A DNA stretch of 16,889 bases from Thermomicrobiales bacterium (GCA_030447145.1 JAUJLY010000018.1:1-16889); one strand, 5' to 3'. Shown: positions 7,017-15,348, counted from the first letter of the stretch. Notes: generated from the sequence alone by a model not told the origin. Numbers and translations are program-made.

Positions 7017-8381
7017 ATGACTGAAGGTGTATTGCGGGAGCCTGGATCGTCGGAAGGCAACCGCCTCACTATTGGCGTACCGAGGGAGGCAGTTCCCGGG
7101 GAGACCCGCGTCGGCTTGATCCCCGACACAGTGGGCAAGCTTGTCGCGAGCAATGTCGACGTGGTCGTACAGGCGGGCGCTGGTGAAGGGTCCTCTATCA
7201 GCGAAGATGAGTACGTCGCAACGGGTGCAACTGTTGTTCCAGACGCCCCATGCGTTTACGAGCGCGCAGATCTCATCGTCAAGGTCCAGGCGCCGGTCCG
7301 CGAGGGTGCGGCGGGTGACGAGGTGGCGTCACTACGTCCGGGTCAGTTACTTGTCAGCTTCCTTGCGCCGCTGGTGAATCATGACTTGGTCCGCGCACTT
7401 GCTGACCAGGAGGTGACGGCCCTGGCGGTGGATGCCGTTCCCCGGATCACCCGGGCCCAATCCATGGACGCCCTGTCGGCCATGAGCACGATCGCCGGGT
7501 ACAAGGCTGTCCTCCTGGCGGCTGACCACCTGCCAAAGTTCTTTCCTTTGCTGATGACGGCAGCGGGCACGATCGCGCCAGCGAAAGTGCTGGTGATTGG
7601 TGCGGGAGTCGCGGGCCTGCAGGCAATCGCAACCGCGCGGAGGTTGGGCGCGGTGGTCGAAGCCTACGACGCACGCCCCGTAGTGAAGGAACAGGTCGAG
7701 AGCCTTGGCGCACGATTTGTCGAGATCGATACTGGCTCCCGCGATGCCGAGGCTGCCGGAGGGTATGCGAGGGCGGCGACCGAAGAAGAGCTCCGGCTCC
7801 AGCAAGAGGGCCTCAATTCACACGTCGCCAGATCCGATGTCGTCATCACCACAGCGCTCGTTCCGGGCAAGCCAGCACCGCGACTGGTGCCTGCGTCGGC
7901 AGTGACATCCATGCGCACGGGCAGCGTCATCGTTGACCTGGCGGGTGAGGCAGGTGGCAACTGCGAATTGTCCGTGCCGGGAGAGACGGTGGTGCGCGAA
8001 GGGGTAACGATCCTTGCTCCACTCAACATGCCCAGCACCATGCCGGTCCATGCGAGCCAGATGTACTCACGGGTGATCCAGAACTTCCTCGGACTCCTGA
8101 TCAAGGACGGAGAAGTAAACCTTGATCTCAACGATGCCATCATCAAGGGCATGTGCATCACTCAGGGTGGGGATGTGATCCAGGAGCAAACGCGGCAGTT
8201 GATGAATCTCGGCACGACTGAAGCTCCTATGCTCAGGAACCTGGCGCAACCCCAGGTGCCGGTTGAACCGGACAGCACGCCGGCCGAAGATGCTGACGAA
8301 TCCGAGCCTGAGGCGGAAACACTCGTCCCAGGTGAGGCCGCCGCCGAAAGAGGAGATACGCGGGAGGGTCGCCCGGCTTGA
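7017..8381 (+). CDS. pntAA: NAD(P) transhydrogenase subunit alpha, soluble part (PntAA)
   Basis: 454 residues forming the NAD(H)-binding domain I of the proton-translocating transhydrogenase, which passes hydride between NADH and NADP+ coupled to proton movement. The N-terminal domain shows the IGVPREAVPGETRVGLIPDTV signature at about 19-40. The Rossmann GAGVAG is at 195-200, followed by EAYDARPVVKEQV. DLAGEAGGNCE at ~307-317 and APLNMPSTMPVHAS at ~334-347 are also typical. The frame extends to a TTG at 6987, but the ATG at 7017 fits family length better and has AGG close upstream. The last ~45 residues form an acidic, Pro/Ala/Glu-rich tail beyond the catalytic domain, absent from the shortest family members. 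pntAB follows after 63 bases. The separation of the alpha chain into two genes matches the Rhodospirillum type rather than the E. coli fused PntA. Confidence 0.95.
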   Translation: MTEGVLREPGSSEGNRLTIGVPREAVPGETRVGLIPDTVGKLVASNVDVVVQAGAGEGSSISEDEYVATGATVVPDAPCVYERADLIVKVQAPVREGAAGDEVASLRPGQLLVSFLAPLVNHDLVRALADQEVTALAVDAVPRITRAQSMDALSAMSTIAGYKAVLLAADHLPKFFPLLMTAAGTIAPAKVLVIGAGVAGLQAIATARRLGAVVEAYDARPVVKEQVESLGARFVEIDTGSRDAEAAGGYARAATEEELRLQQEGLNSHVARSDVVITTALVPGKPAPRLVPASAVTSMRTGSVIVDLAGEAGGNCELSVPGETVVREGVTILAPLNMPSTMPVHASQMYSRVIQNFLGLLIKDGEVNLDLNDAIIKGMCITQGGDVIQEQTRQLMNLGTTEAPMLRNLAQPQVPVEPDSTPAEDADESEPEAETLVPGEAAAERGDTREGRPA

Positions 8382-8444
8382 GTGTGATGCCGGGTCCACA
8401 CAGGGGAAACTGGAACGGGCTTTGTATCAAGGGAGACACCGAAC

Positions 8445-8762
8445 GTGGACAGTGATTTCATGCTAGGCATCTATATATTGACCCTCGCGATTTTCCTTGG
8501 AGCAGTGTTAATCATGCGGGTGCCATCCACCTTGCACACACCGCTGATGTCAGCAACCAACATGATTTCCGGAATTGTGTTGATCGGTGCGATGCTTGTC
8601 GTCGGGTCGGTCGATAGCTGGTGGCTGAAAGTCCTTGGATTCCTTGCCATTGCCTTTAGCGCCGCCAATGTGGTTGGAGGATATGCGGTCACGGACCGGA
8701 TGTTGAAGATGTTCAGGCAGCGGACACCAGCGGCTGGTTCGGTCGGAAAGGTGGAGCGGTAG
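8445..8762 (+). CDS. pntAB: NAD(P) transhydrogenase subunit alpha, membrane part (PntAB)
   Basis: 105 residues with three to four hydrophobic helices, matching the small membrane subunit of the three-chain transhydrogenase. The segment around residues 23-45 (LIMRVPSTLHTPLMSATN) is the family hallmark, and VVGGYAVTDRML closes the domain. It starts at a GTG (8445) with GGGAGA eight bases upstream; an ATG five codons later has no comparable site. It pairs with PntB in the membrane to build the proton path. One base separates its stop from the pntB start, so the two are probably coupled in translation and made in equal amounts. Confidence 0.95.
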   Translation: MDSDFMLGIYILTLAIFLGAVLIMRVPSTLHTPLMSATNMISGIVLIGAMLVVGSVDSWWLKVLGFLAIAFSAANVVGGYAVTDRMLKMFRQRTPAAGSVGKVER

Positions 8763-8763
8763 C

Positions 8764-10173
8764 ATGATCGACAACTGGCGCGATGCGTCCATCGACCTCG
8801 CGTATTTCATCTCCGCGGTTTTGCTAATTATTTCCCTGAACCAGCTTGGCTCTCCAAAGACTGCCCGTGTCGGTAACCAGCTTGCCGCTGGTGGCCTGGT
8901 GTTGGCCATAGTAGCGACGTTCTTTAACCGCGACATAGGCGGCGGCGACGACTGGGTCATCCTTCTCGGCATCGCCGTCGGTGGCGCTGGCGGCTATGTG
9001 ATGGCCCAGCGTGTCCAGATGACCGCAATGCCGCAGATGATTGCGATCTTCAACGGCATGGGCGGAGTCACCTCGGCATTGATCGCCGTAAGTGAGTTTC
9101 TTGGCACGAGCGATCTCGGCCGCGGCACCGTTGTCTCAATTGCGCTTGGCTGCATCATCGGGTCGATCGCCCTCACGGGAAGCCTCGTGGCCTTCGCGAA
9201 GCTCCAGGGGCTGATGCCGAGCCGCACAACCCTGCCCGGGAATCGCCAGCTCATCACCGCCGGTTTGCTCGGCGGCATGGCGCTTTTGGGGGCAATCACT
9301 GTCATCCTCCAGGATGGTGCGATGGCGCAGACGGTCCTGATTCTGACTTTCCTGCTTGCCCTTGCGGCTGGAGTCCTGCTTGTCATGCCGATCGGCGGGG
9401 CCGACATGCCGGTCGTCATCGCGATACTCAATGCCTTTTCCGGTGTTGCGGCGGTGCTGTCCGGCTTTGTTGTGGATAACCAGCTGATGATCATCGGCGG
9501 AACACTCGTTGGTGCGTCCGGCGTATTCCTGTCGCTCCTCATGGCGAAGGCAATGAACCGGTCGATCAGTAACGTCCTGTTCGGGGCCTTCGGAGCTGCG
9601 CCGTCCGCCGGGGGAACCGGTGCGGATGGCGGGGAGAGCCTGCCAGTGCGTGAGGTGACCCCTGACGATGCGGCGGTCTCACTCGCCTATGCCGACCGTG
9701 TGATCGTCGTGCCGGGGTATGGCCTGGCGGTGGCCCAGGCACAGCACTCAGTACAGGAGCTTGCGTCGCTGCTTCAGGAGCGAGGCGTGGATGTCAGGTA
9801 TGCAATCCATCCTGTCGCTGGCCGCATGCCGGGACACATGAATGTGCTTCTGGCAGAAGCCAATGTTCCCTACGACGACTTGTATGAGATGGAGCGAATC
9901 AATGGCGACTTTGCAAGAACCGACGTTGTGCTGGTGATCGGTGCGAATGACGTCACCAATCCGGCGGCGAGGGATGATCCGAACAGCCCTATCTACGGAA
10001 TGCCGGTCCTGCGGGTTGACGAGGCAGAGCGCGTGATTGTCCTCAAGCGCGGGATGAGCACGGGGTTCGCCGGTGTGGAGAACGCGCTCTTCCACAACCC
10101 CAAGACCTCCATGCTCTTCGGCGATGCCAAGCAATCCATCGGCAAGCTCATAGCCGAAGTTCGCGCCGCTTGA
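8764..10173 (+). CDS. pntB: NAD(P) transhydrogenase subunit beta (PntB)
   Basis: 469 residues: a membrane domain of about nine helices (residues ~5-265), a Gly/Ala-rich linker (~277-295) and the NADP(H)-binding domain III. In domain III the GYGLAVAQAQ loop is at 318-327, HPVAGRMPGHMNVLLAEA at ~349-366 and GANDVTNPAA at ~393-402. KRGMSTGFAGVENALF (~428-443) differs from the common KRSM form by Ser to Gly next to the NADP-contacting Arg. The domain ends with FGDAK near 452-456. The ATG has GGAG seven bases upstream and lies one base after the pntAB stop. A strong terminator about 25 bases downstream closes the three-gene operon. The enzyme normally uses the proton gradient to make NADPH from NADH. 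Confidence 0.96.
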   Translation: MIDNWRDASIDLAYFISAVLLIISLNQLGSPKTARVGNQLAAGGLVLAIVATFFNRDIGGGDDWVILLGIAVGGAGGYVMAQRVQMTAMPQMIAIFNGMGGVTSALIAVSEFLGTSDLGRGTVVSIALGCIIGSIALTGSLVAFAKLQGLMPSRTTLPGNRQLITAGLLGGMALLGAITVILQDGAMAQTVLILTFLLALAAGVLLVMPIGGADMPVVIAILNAFSGVAAVLSGFVVDNQLMIIGGTLVGASGVFLSLLMAKAMNRSISNVLFGAFGAAPSAGGTGADGGESLPVREVTPDDAAVSLAYADRVIVVPGYGLAVAQAQHSVQELASLLQERGVDVRYAIHPVAGRMPGHMNVLLAEANVPYDDLYEMERINGDFARTDVVLVIGANDVTNPAARDDPNSPIYGMPVLRVDEAERVIVLKRGMSTGFAGVENALFHNPKTSMLFGDAKQSIGKLIAEVRAA

Positions 10174-10197
10174 CACAATAATCAGTCGTTGATTGGG

Positions 10198-10233
10198 AAG
10201 CACCGGCCGTCACTGTGTGACGGCCGGTGCTTT
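10198..10233 (+). terminator. intrinsic terminator after pntB
   Basis: A perfect 14-bp stem (10200-10213 with 10217-10230), extended by A-T pairs at the base, around a TGT loop and followed by TTTGTGCTT. It lies 24 bases after the pntB stop. The stem is very stable although the T tract is interrupted. Confidence 0.88.
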
Positions 10234-10541
10234 GTGCTTCATGGCATCCCGACTGCGTTGCAGTATGGAAAGTTTTGGGATGGGCGCATGGTCGTTCCCT
10301 TGATACTGCGGCATTTTCCTGATGGAAAACGAGATGAAAGCGGAGTATGGTTCGTGTCGGGACAGGAGCGTGGGAGGGGGTCGCGGCATCAGCAGCGATG
10401 CCAGCGCTGATGCCACAGAGTATCCTGCTCCAGTCGCAGATCAGTAGTAGCCCATCGATCCCATATCCCTCTTCAGATGCGTAACAAGCTGTGTCGATAA
10501 TCCCGACGTGGCTTCAGGCAACCTACGAGACGGAGCAGAAC
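10234..10541. other. intergenic region upstream of ndh
   Basis: About 300 bases between the pntB terminator and the NDH-2 gene with no supported gene. The only clear structure is a 9-bp inverted repeat at 10385-10414. I see no convincing -35/-10 pair, although the ndh promoter should lie here. Short frames in this stretch lack ribosome sites and family resemblance. Confidence 0.5.
10385..10414. repeat. 9-bp inverted repeat upstream of ndh
   Basis: GGCATCAGC (10385-10393) and GCTGATGCC (10406-10414) form a perfect stem around 12 bases. No T tract follows, so it is not a terminator. It could be an operator or a structured leader element; nothing else in the sequence decides between these. Confidence 0.4.
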
Positions 10542-11933
10542 GTGGTCATCAAGTCCCAGGAGTCTCGTGTGCTGGATGCACCGGCACGCGATGGATCAAA
10601 TATTAATGGTGTGGTGGTTGAGCAATTTGTGTCGGTGGGCGATGCGGTAACACCAACACTCAATGTCAAAGGGCGTCCACATGTCGTCGTGACTGGCGCA
10701 GGATTCGGTGGCCTGACGACGGTCCAGTCGCTTGCAAACGCGGATGTCGATATTACTCTTGTAGACCGTCGCAATCATCATCTTTTCGTACCCTTGCTCT
10801 ATCAGGTAGCTACAGCCCAGCTCTCCGCCGAGCATATCGCCCAGCCGATCCGCAGCATCCTGAAGAAGCAAGAGAACGTGTCGGTTGTCTTCGACGAGGC
10901 AACCGATATTGACGTCGACGGAAAGTCGGTCACCTTGGCCAGCGGCAAGACCCTGACCTACGACTTCCTGGTGATCGCGGTCGGCGCGAAAGACTCCTAC
11001 TTCGGCCATGACGAGTGGGCCGAGCATGCCTCGGGCCTGAAGAGCCTGGAGGATGCAGAGCGTATTCGCCAGCAGATCCTGCTTGCATTCGAGCGCGCAG
11101 AGAAAGAACCCGACCCGGTGAAGCGCAAGGCGATGCTCACCTTCGTCATCGTGGGTGGCGGACCGACCGGTGTGGAGATGGCCGGAGCGATTGCCGAGAT
11201 TCGGAATCACACCCTGAAGCAGGAGTTTCGTAACTTCAACCCACGCGATGCGCGAGTGATCTTGCTCGAAGGGCTACCGCGCGTCTTCCCGATGTTCAAG
11301 GAGAAGCTCTCCGCGCGGGCCCAAAGGGACCTGGAGAACCTTGGGATCGAGGTTCGCACGGGCTCGCTGGTTACGAATGTTGACGACCATGGAGTGGTGA
11401 TCGGTGGCGAAGAGCGCATCGAGACCGAGACGGTCATTTGGGCCGCCGGTATCCAGGCTGCCTCGCTAACCCCTTCGCTCAAGGATGTGACGCAGCTGGA
11501 CCGCGCCAATCGCGTATCGGTCACCCGCGAACTCACGGTTCCCGGGCACCCGGAAATCTTCGTGATCGGTGACGCGGCGATCATCAAGTCTGCCGAGGAC
11601 AAGCCATGGGGTGCCGTGGCGCCGCTGGCCATCCAGGCGGGGGAACACGCCGCCGCCAATATCCAGCGGTCGATGCGGAATGAGGCCTACACGCCGTTCA
11701 ACTACAAGGACCCCGGCAGCATGGCCACGATTGGCAGAAACCGGGCTGTTGTGGATTTCCACAACATGCAGTTCACCGGCTTTATCGCGTGGCTGATGTG
11801 GGCGGTGATTCACATCCTCCGGCTCGTGAGTTTCCGAAACCGCGCAATGGTGGCGATCCAGTGGACGTTTGACTACATCGGCCACAATCGTAACGCCCGG
11901 GTTATCGTTGACCACTCGGGTGATACCAAGTAG
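10542..11933 (+). CDS. ndh: type II NADH dehydrogenase (NDH-2)
   Basis: Single-chain flavoprotein that oxidises NADH and reduces quinone at the membrane without pumping protons. Counting from the earliest start (GTG 10491, 480 residues), the FAD-binding GAGFGG is at 69-74, the NADH-binding FVIVGGGPTGVEMAGAIAEI at ~218-237, the second FAD motif IFVIGDAA at ~356-363, and the quinone-site APLAIQAGEHAA at ~377-388. The C-terminus (~430-470) contains hydrophobic and amphipathic segments suited to membrane association. I chose GTG 10542 (463 residues) because GGAG lies six bases before it; GTG 10491 has no ribosome site. Either choice leaves 50 or more residues before the first FAD motif, longer than usual for the family. 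It is monocistronic and convergent with the murB-like gene. Confidence 0.92.
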   Translation: MVIKSQESRVLDAPARDGSNINGVVVEQFVSVGDAVTPTLNVKGRPHVVVTGAGFGGLTTVQSLANADVDITLVDRRNHHLFVPLLYQVATAQLSAEHIAQPIRSILKKQENVSVVFDEATDIDVDGKSVTLASGKTLTYDFLVIAVGAKDSYFGHDEWAEHASGLKSLEDAERIRQQILLAFERAEKEPDPVKRKAMLTFVIVGGGPTGVEMAGAIAEIRNHTLKQEFRNFNPRDARVILLEGLPRVFPMFKEKLSARAQRDLENLGIEVRTGSLVTNVDDHGVVIGGEERIETETVIWAAGIQAASLTPSLKDVTQLDRANRVSVTRELTVPGHPEIFVIGDAAIIKSAEDKPWGAVAPLAIQAGEHAAANIQRSMRNEAYTPFNYKDPGSMATIGRNRAVVDFHNMQFTGFIAWLMWAVIHILRLVSFRNRAMVAIQWTFDYIGHNRNARVIVDHSGDTK

Positions 11934-12033
11934 TTATCGTCTCAAGCGGCTCCTTGGTGCGCTTTAGCGCGCGGGCTAATGACACGCGCGTCGGCGCACA
12001 CGGTGTCTAATGGCCAACCAAACCAGTTTGGCG

Positions 12034-12065
12034 GAAGGGGGAAGAGCAGATGCTCCTTCCCCTTC
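12034..12065. terminator. hairpin between convergent ndh and murB-like genes
   Basis: GAAGGGGGAAGAGC (12034-12047) pairs with GCTCCTTCCCCTTC (12052-12065), with one bulged base on each arm and the loop AGAT. It lies in the 162-base gap between two converging genes and could serve both directions. Neither side has a clean T tract, so termination is likely rather than certain. Confidence 0.5.
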
Positions 12066-12095
12066 GTGGCTTTGTTGAGTTGCCCCTGAGCGGAC

Positions 12096-13001
12096 CTAAA
12101 ACTCACCAACGAGGCCAATTTCCATCTCCAGCTCATAGCCGGTCTGGCGCCGTACCTCCTGTTGGGCGTCACGTACCAATTCCATCACATCCCGCGCGGT
12201 GCCTCCACCGAGGTTCACGAGGAAGTTGGCGTGTTTCGGGGAAATCTGGATACCACCTAACTGATAGCCTTTGAGGCCCACCTGGTCGATCAGGCGGCCC
12301 GCCCCGACTCCCTCGATCTTCTTGAAAACGGAGCCGCAGGAGGGGAACTCCTTGACCGGAGGTTGTCTCCGGGCGCGCCACTCAAGGTTCGCGCGAGCCT
12401 GCGCCATGATCTCTTCTGTGGGCTTTTCGGAGAGCGCAAAGGTGACGTCGAGGACGATGATCTCTTCGTGATGAAGGCGGCTGTCGTCGTAGCCGAACTC
12501 GAAAAACTCCCGGACCACAATGCGCCGGTCCCCGCGAATGTCGAGGATCTCGGCCGACTCCACGATGCCCTCAATAAAGAGCGTCTCGATCCGGTCCGGC
12601 GCAAGGAAATGCAAATTCTGCCAGATTGCGCCACCCACACTGCTAGGAATGCCCGCGAAATGCTCGAAACCGGAGAGACCCTTTTCGGCGCTCACGGCAA
12701 TCAGCTCAGCGATGGTGGCACCGCTTTCGGCGGTGAGGGAGGTGCCGGCTATGGAGACGTGTTGGGCTCGATTGTGGATGACGAGACCCCGGAAACCCTG
12801 GTCGCCGATGAGAATATTGGCGCCAGTGCCGAGGAGGAAATAGGGGATGTCGTGTTCCCGGGCACTACGTACCGCTGTGACCAGCTCATCCTTTGAGGTG
12901 ACTGTCACGAAAGCGTCCGCTGGTCCCCCAATCTTGTAGGTAGTGAAGGGAGCCAGGACGACATTATGCTGGATTTGTGGCAGGGCCAATTGGGTGATCA
13001 T
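12096..13001 (-). CDS. murB: UDP-N-acetylenolpyruvoylglucosamine reductase homologue (MurB-like)
   Basis: 301 residues with the FAD_binding_4 and MurB C-terminal domain order. MurB reduces enolpyruvyl-UDP-GlcNAc to UDP-MurNAc with NADPH in peptidoglycan synthesis. YKIGGPAD (22-29), LGTGANILIGDQGFRG (57-72), AGIPSSVGGAIWQN (116-129), SCGSVFKK (221-228, with the proton-donor Ser224) and the terminal YELEMEIGLVG fit the family. Two sites are unusual. The usual GIPG...NAGAYG stretch reads GIPS...WQNLHFLAPDR, and the usual YRxS reads YDDS at 171-174, so the catalytic-site Arg of classical MurB is replaced by Asp, with an Arg just after at 175. The ribosome site is weak (GGAG about 12 bases before ATG). 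It is downstream of, and in the same direction as, the TSP3-repeat gene. It may be a MurB variant or a specialised paralogue. Confidence 0.82.
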   Translation of the reverse strand: MITQLALPQIQHNVVLAPFTTYKIGGPADAFVTVTSKDELVTAVRSAREHDIPYFLLGTGANILIGDQGFRGLVIHNRAQHVSIAGTSLTAESGATIAELIAVSAEKGLSGFEHFAGIPSSVGGAIWQNLHFLAPDRIETLFIEGIVESAEILDIRGDRRIVVREFFEFGYDDSRLHHEEIIVLDVTFALSEKPTEEIMAQARANLEWRARRQPPVKEFPSCGSVFKKIEGVGAGRLIDQVGLKGYQLGGIQISPKHANFLVNLGGGTARDVMELVRDAQQEVRRQTGYELEMEIGLVGEF

Positions 13002-13106
13002 CGGGTGACTCTACTCCGGCGCGTGGGCCGATCCTGGGTCGCACCAGGAATGACGCAGTGGCATCGCTATCAAAGGCCATACACGGGGCCGTTCCTGATG
13101 TACCCG

Positions 13107-14498
13107 CTACGGAAAGCTGGCCCTGTCCAGGGGATTCGTGCTGGCGGCAACCTCGTTCGAGTCGTTCACACCATCACCATCGCTGTCTCCATCGGCCGGG
13201 TTGGTGCCGAATTGGACCTCCTGCGCATTGGTCAGCCCATCCCCATCAGTGTCGCCGGATGCAACTGGTGGTGCGGGCTGTGCCGGGGCGGCCAGAGGAT
13301 TGGTGCCGTTGTAAATCTCGGCTCCGTCCCGAGTACCGTCGCCGTCCGTATCGGGATTTGTCGGGTCGGTTTCGTAGATGTAGACCTCCGAGCCGTCGCT
13401 GAGAAAATCATCGTCGGTGTCCGGGTCGAGTATTGCCGTCACGAAGAGCAACTCTCCACCGTCGTAGAGCAAATCCCCGTCCGTATCGAGGTTGAGCGGG
13501 TCAGAGCCCCAGACTTTGATCTCGTCCCCATCGGTGATGCCATCTTCATCCGTGTCCGGGTTGGCGGGATCGGTACCAATCGTCAGTTCCCCCGCGTCGG
13601 TCAGCCCATCACCGTCAGAATCCGCAGCCGCGTCAACGGTTGGCTCCGGCGTGGGCGGGACAGGTTCTGGAGTCGGAGGAGCAGGAGGCGGAGTAGCTGG
13701 CAGGGCAGTAATCTCTGGCGTGGCGGGCACCGGTGTCGCTGCCACGGCCGTGGCTCGCGTGTCCATTGCAGGGACGGATGCGCCGACGAACCCGGCGTAA
13801 AAGACGCTGCCGTCGGCGATTGCGCTGACCTCAAGATCGCCCGAGAAGATGGCGGATTCGCCAGCGCCGAGCGTGCGCTCGTCATTCCCGCTTGTGATGC
13901 TCACCTCGCCGCGAAGGACGTAGAGGCTTGTCGGTAGGGCTCCCGTGGGAATGGAAGCCGTCCCACCTTCATCAAGTACGTCCCGGAGCAGGTCCGCGTC
14001 ATAGTCTCCACCTTGAACCGGGAAGGATGCGCTGGTGAGGATGCGCTCGGTAGCGTTTGCCAGCGGTTCTGCCTCGTCGGGGACCAGATGGACAAAGACG
14101 AAGCTGTCCGGTGCGCCGAATGTCTCCACCGTTACCTCTGTGCCCCGATGGAGCATCAGGGCCTCGTCGGCGGCAAGCCGGTAGCGCTCACCCGACGCCT
14201 GGTTTGTCACCAGGAGCGGCGTGTTCTCCGCGAGCACGAATCCCGGTGAGGTGATCTGGATCGGGTTGCCACCCGCTTCCGCGATATGGCGGGTGATGTG
14301 CCAGCGACTGCTTCCTTCTTCGAGGGAGACGACGCCGTTCGCCACTACGGAGGTATGTCCGGCTGCGGGGGACGGGCCTGCGGGGCCGAAGCCCTGTCCG
14401 ACAACCGTCGCGAGCGATGCGACAGCGACCAGGAGGGCGGTCAGCACCGCGATTATCCTCCAGCGGGAGAAGAGGCGGGTTAAATATGCGTGCGACAT
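13107..14498 (-). CDS. secreted protein with beta-rich domains and seven thrombospondin type 3 repeats
   Basis: 463 residues when started at the ATG at 14498, which has GAAGGA seven bases upstream; the frame is open to 14678, but that region is taken by the sodA terminator. A basic N-terminus and a hydrophobic stretch (~13-34) form a signal peptide or membrane anchor. Residues ~48-240 are beta-rich, possibly two cupin-like units (~50-145 and ~185-235). A Pro/Thr/Ala-rich linker (~252-290) follows. The C-terminal ~170 residues carry seven calcium-binding units of the form DxDxDGxxDxxE: near 293, 315, 338, 360, 383, 416 and 438, the third and fourth slightly degenerate. A Pro-rich break separates the fifth and sixth. 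Such repeats bind Ca2+ and stiffen extracellular proteins. No sortase motif or lipobox is seen. Function is unknown. Confidence 0.85.
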   Translation of the reverse strand: MSHAYLTRLFSRWRIIAVLTALLVAVASLATVVGQGFGPAGPSPAAGHTSVVANGVVSLEEGSSRWHITRHIAEAGGNPIQITSPGFVLAENTPLLVTNQASGERYRLAADEALMLHRGTEVTVETFGAPDSFVFVHLVPDEAEPLANATERILTSASFPVQGGDYDADLLRDVLDEGGTASIPTGALPTSLYVLRGEVSITSGNDERTLGAGESAIFSGDLEVSAIADGSVFYAGFVGASVPAMDTRATAVAATPVPATPEITALPATPPPAPPTPEPVPPTPEPTVDAAADSDGDGLTDAGELTIGTDPANPDTDEDGITDGDEIKVWGSDPLNLDTDGDLLYDGGELLFVTAILDPDTDDDFLSDGSEVYIYETDPTNPDTDGDGTRDGAEIYNGTNPLAAPAQPAPPVASGDTDGDGLTNAQEVQFGTNPADGDSDGDGVNDSNEVAASTNPLDRASFP

Positions 14499-14678
14499 GG
14501 CAGGGTCCTTCGTCTTGGTAAGTGCATAGGTCATCTCGCCCCTGATGATACCCCCATCACACCGTCCTGCGAGGAGTGAGAGGCACTCCTTGCCGCCTGT
14601 GCCATGTGCACCCCTGCGTGTTTTCGATCTCTGAACCGATCGGGAGAGCCTCGATAAGCGTGCTGTTCCAGCTACCAC

Positions 14679-14710
14679 AAAGCCGCGGCCATCGAAGCGG
14701 CCGCGGCTTT
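14679..14710 (-). terminator. intrinsic terminator after sodA
   Basis: A perfect 12-bp GC-rich stem, AAAGCCGCGGCC (14679-14690) with GGCCGCGGCTTT (14699-14710), and an 8-base loop, 32 bases after the sodA stop. The A/T ends give a short T run in both directions, so it can end sodA transcription and would limit read-through into the TSP3-repeat gene. Confidence 0.85.
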
Positions 14711-14742
14711 ATCCATGTGGTGCTGGCGTTGTTGGGGGAGCG

Positions 14743-15348
14743 CTAGCGGGCGCTCTGGAAGTTCTTTTCTGCCTCGTCCCAGTTGATCACGTTCCAGATC
14801 GCCTTCAGGTAGTCCGGGCGCTTGTTCTGGTACTTCAGGTAGTAGGCATGCTCCCAGATATCCACGCCCACCAACGGGATTTGTCCCTGGCTGAGCGGCG
14901 TGTCCTGATTCGGCGTGGTGACGATCGAGACGCTACCGCCGTCGGCGACGAGCCAGCCCCAACCGGAACCGAATTGCGCTGCGGTCTTCTTCTGGAACTC
15001 TTCCTTGAAGGCGTCGAAGGAACCGAAGGTCTGGTCGATCGTCGTGGCGAGGTCGCCAGTCGGCTGCTGCGAACCACCGGGCGTGAGCAGCACCCAAAAG
15101 AAGCTGTGATTGGCATGTCCGCCGCCATTGTTCCGGACAGCGGTCCGCTTCTCTTCCGGCACGGAATTGAGGTTCTTCATCAGCTCCGTGATGTCTATAT
15201 CGGCGAACTCAGTGCCTTCGAGCGCCGCATTGAGGTTGGCCACATAGGTCGCGTGGTGCCTGTCGTGATGGATCTCCATCGTCTGGGCATCGATCGTCGG
15301 CTCAAGGGCATCGTAGGCGTAGGGGAGCGGGGGAAGGGTAAAAGCCAT
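14743..15348 (-). CDS. sodA: superoxide dismutase, Mn type
   Basis: 201 residues, the usual length for Fe/Mn superoxide dismutase, which converts superoxide to oxygen and hydrogen peroxide in the cytoplasm. Metal ligands are His27 (in MEIHHDRHH), His81 (in ANHSFFW), Asp163 and His167 (in DIWEHAYY). Two positions that usually separate the metal types both read Mn: GGGHANH around 75-81, and the active-site Gln in NQDTPL at 147-152, where Fe enzymes generally have Ala. Cambialistic activity cannot be excluded from sequence. The ATG at 15348 has AGGAG nine bases upstream. A strong terminator follows the gene. No classical oxidative-stress operator was seen in the 120 bases upstream. Confidence 0.97.
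   Translation of the reverse strand: MAFTLPPLPYAYDALEPTIDAQTMEIHHDRHHATYVANLNAALEGTEFADIDITELMKNLNSVPEEKRTAVRNNGGGHANHSFFWVLLTPGGSQQPTGDLATTIDQTFGSFDAFKEEFQKKTAAQFGSGWGWLVADGGSVSIVTTPNQDTPLSQGQIPLVGVDIWEHAYYLKYQNKRPDYLKAIWNVINWDEAEKNFQSAR

Noticed and set aside
12966..13937. 323-codon open frame on the plus strand
   Set aside because: It is the complement of the TSP3 repeats; its Arg/Val/Gly-rich repeats only mirror the Asp-rich repeats on the other strand.
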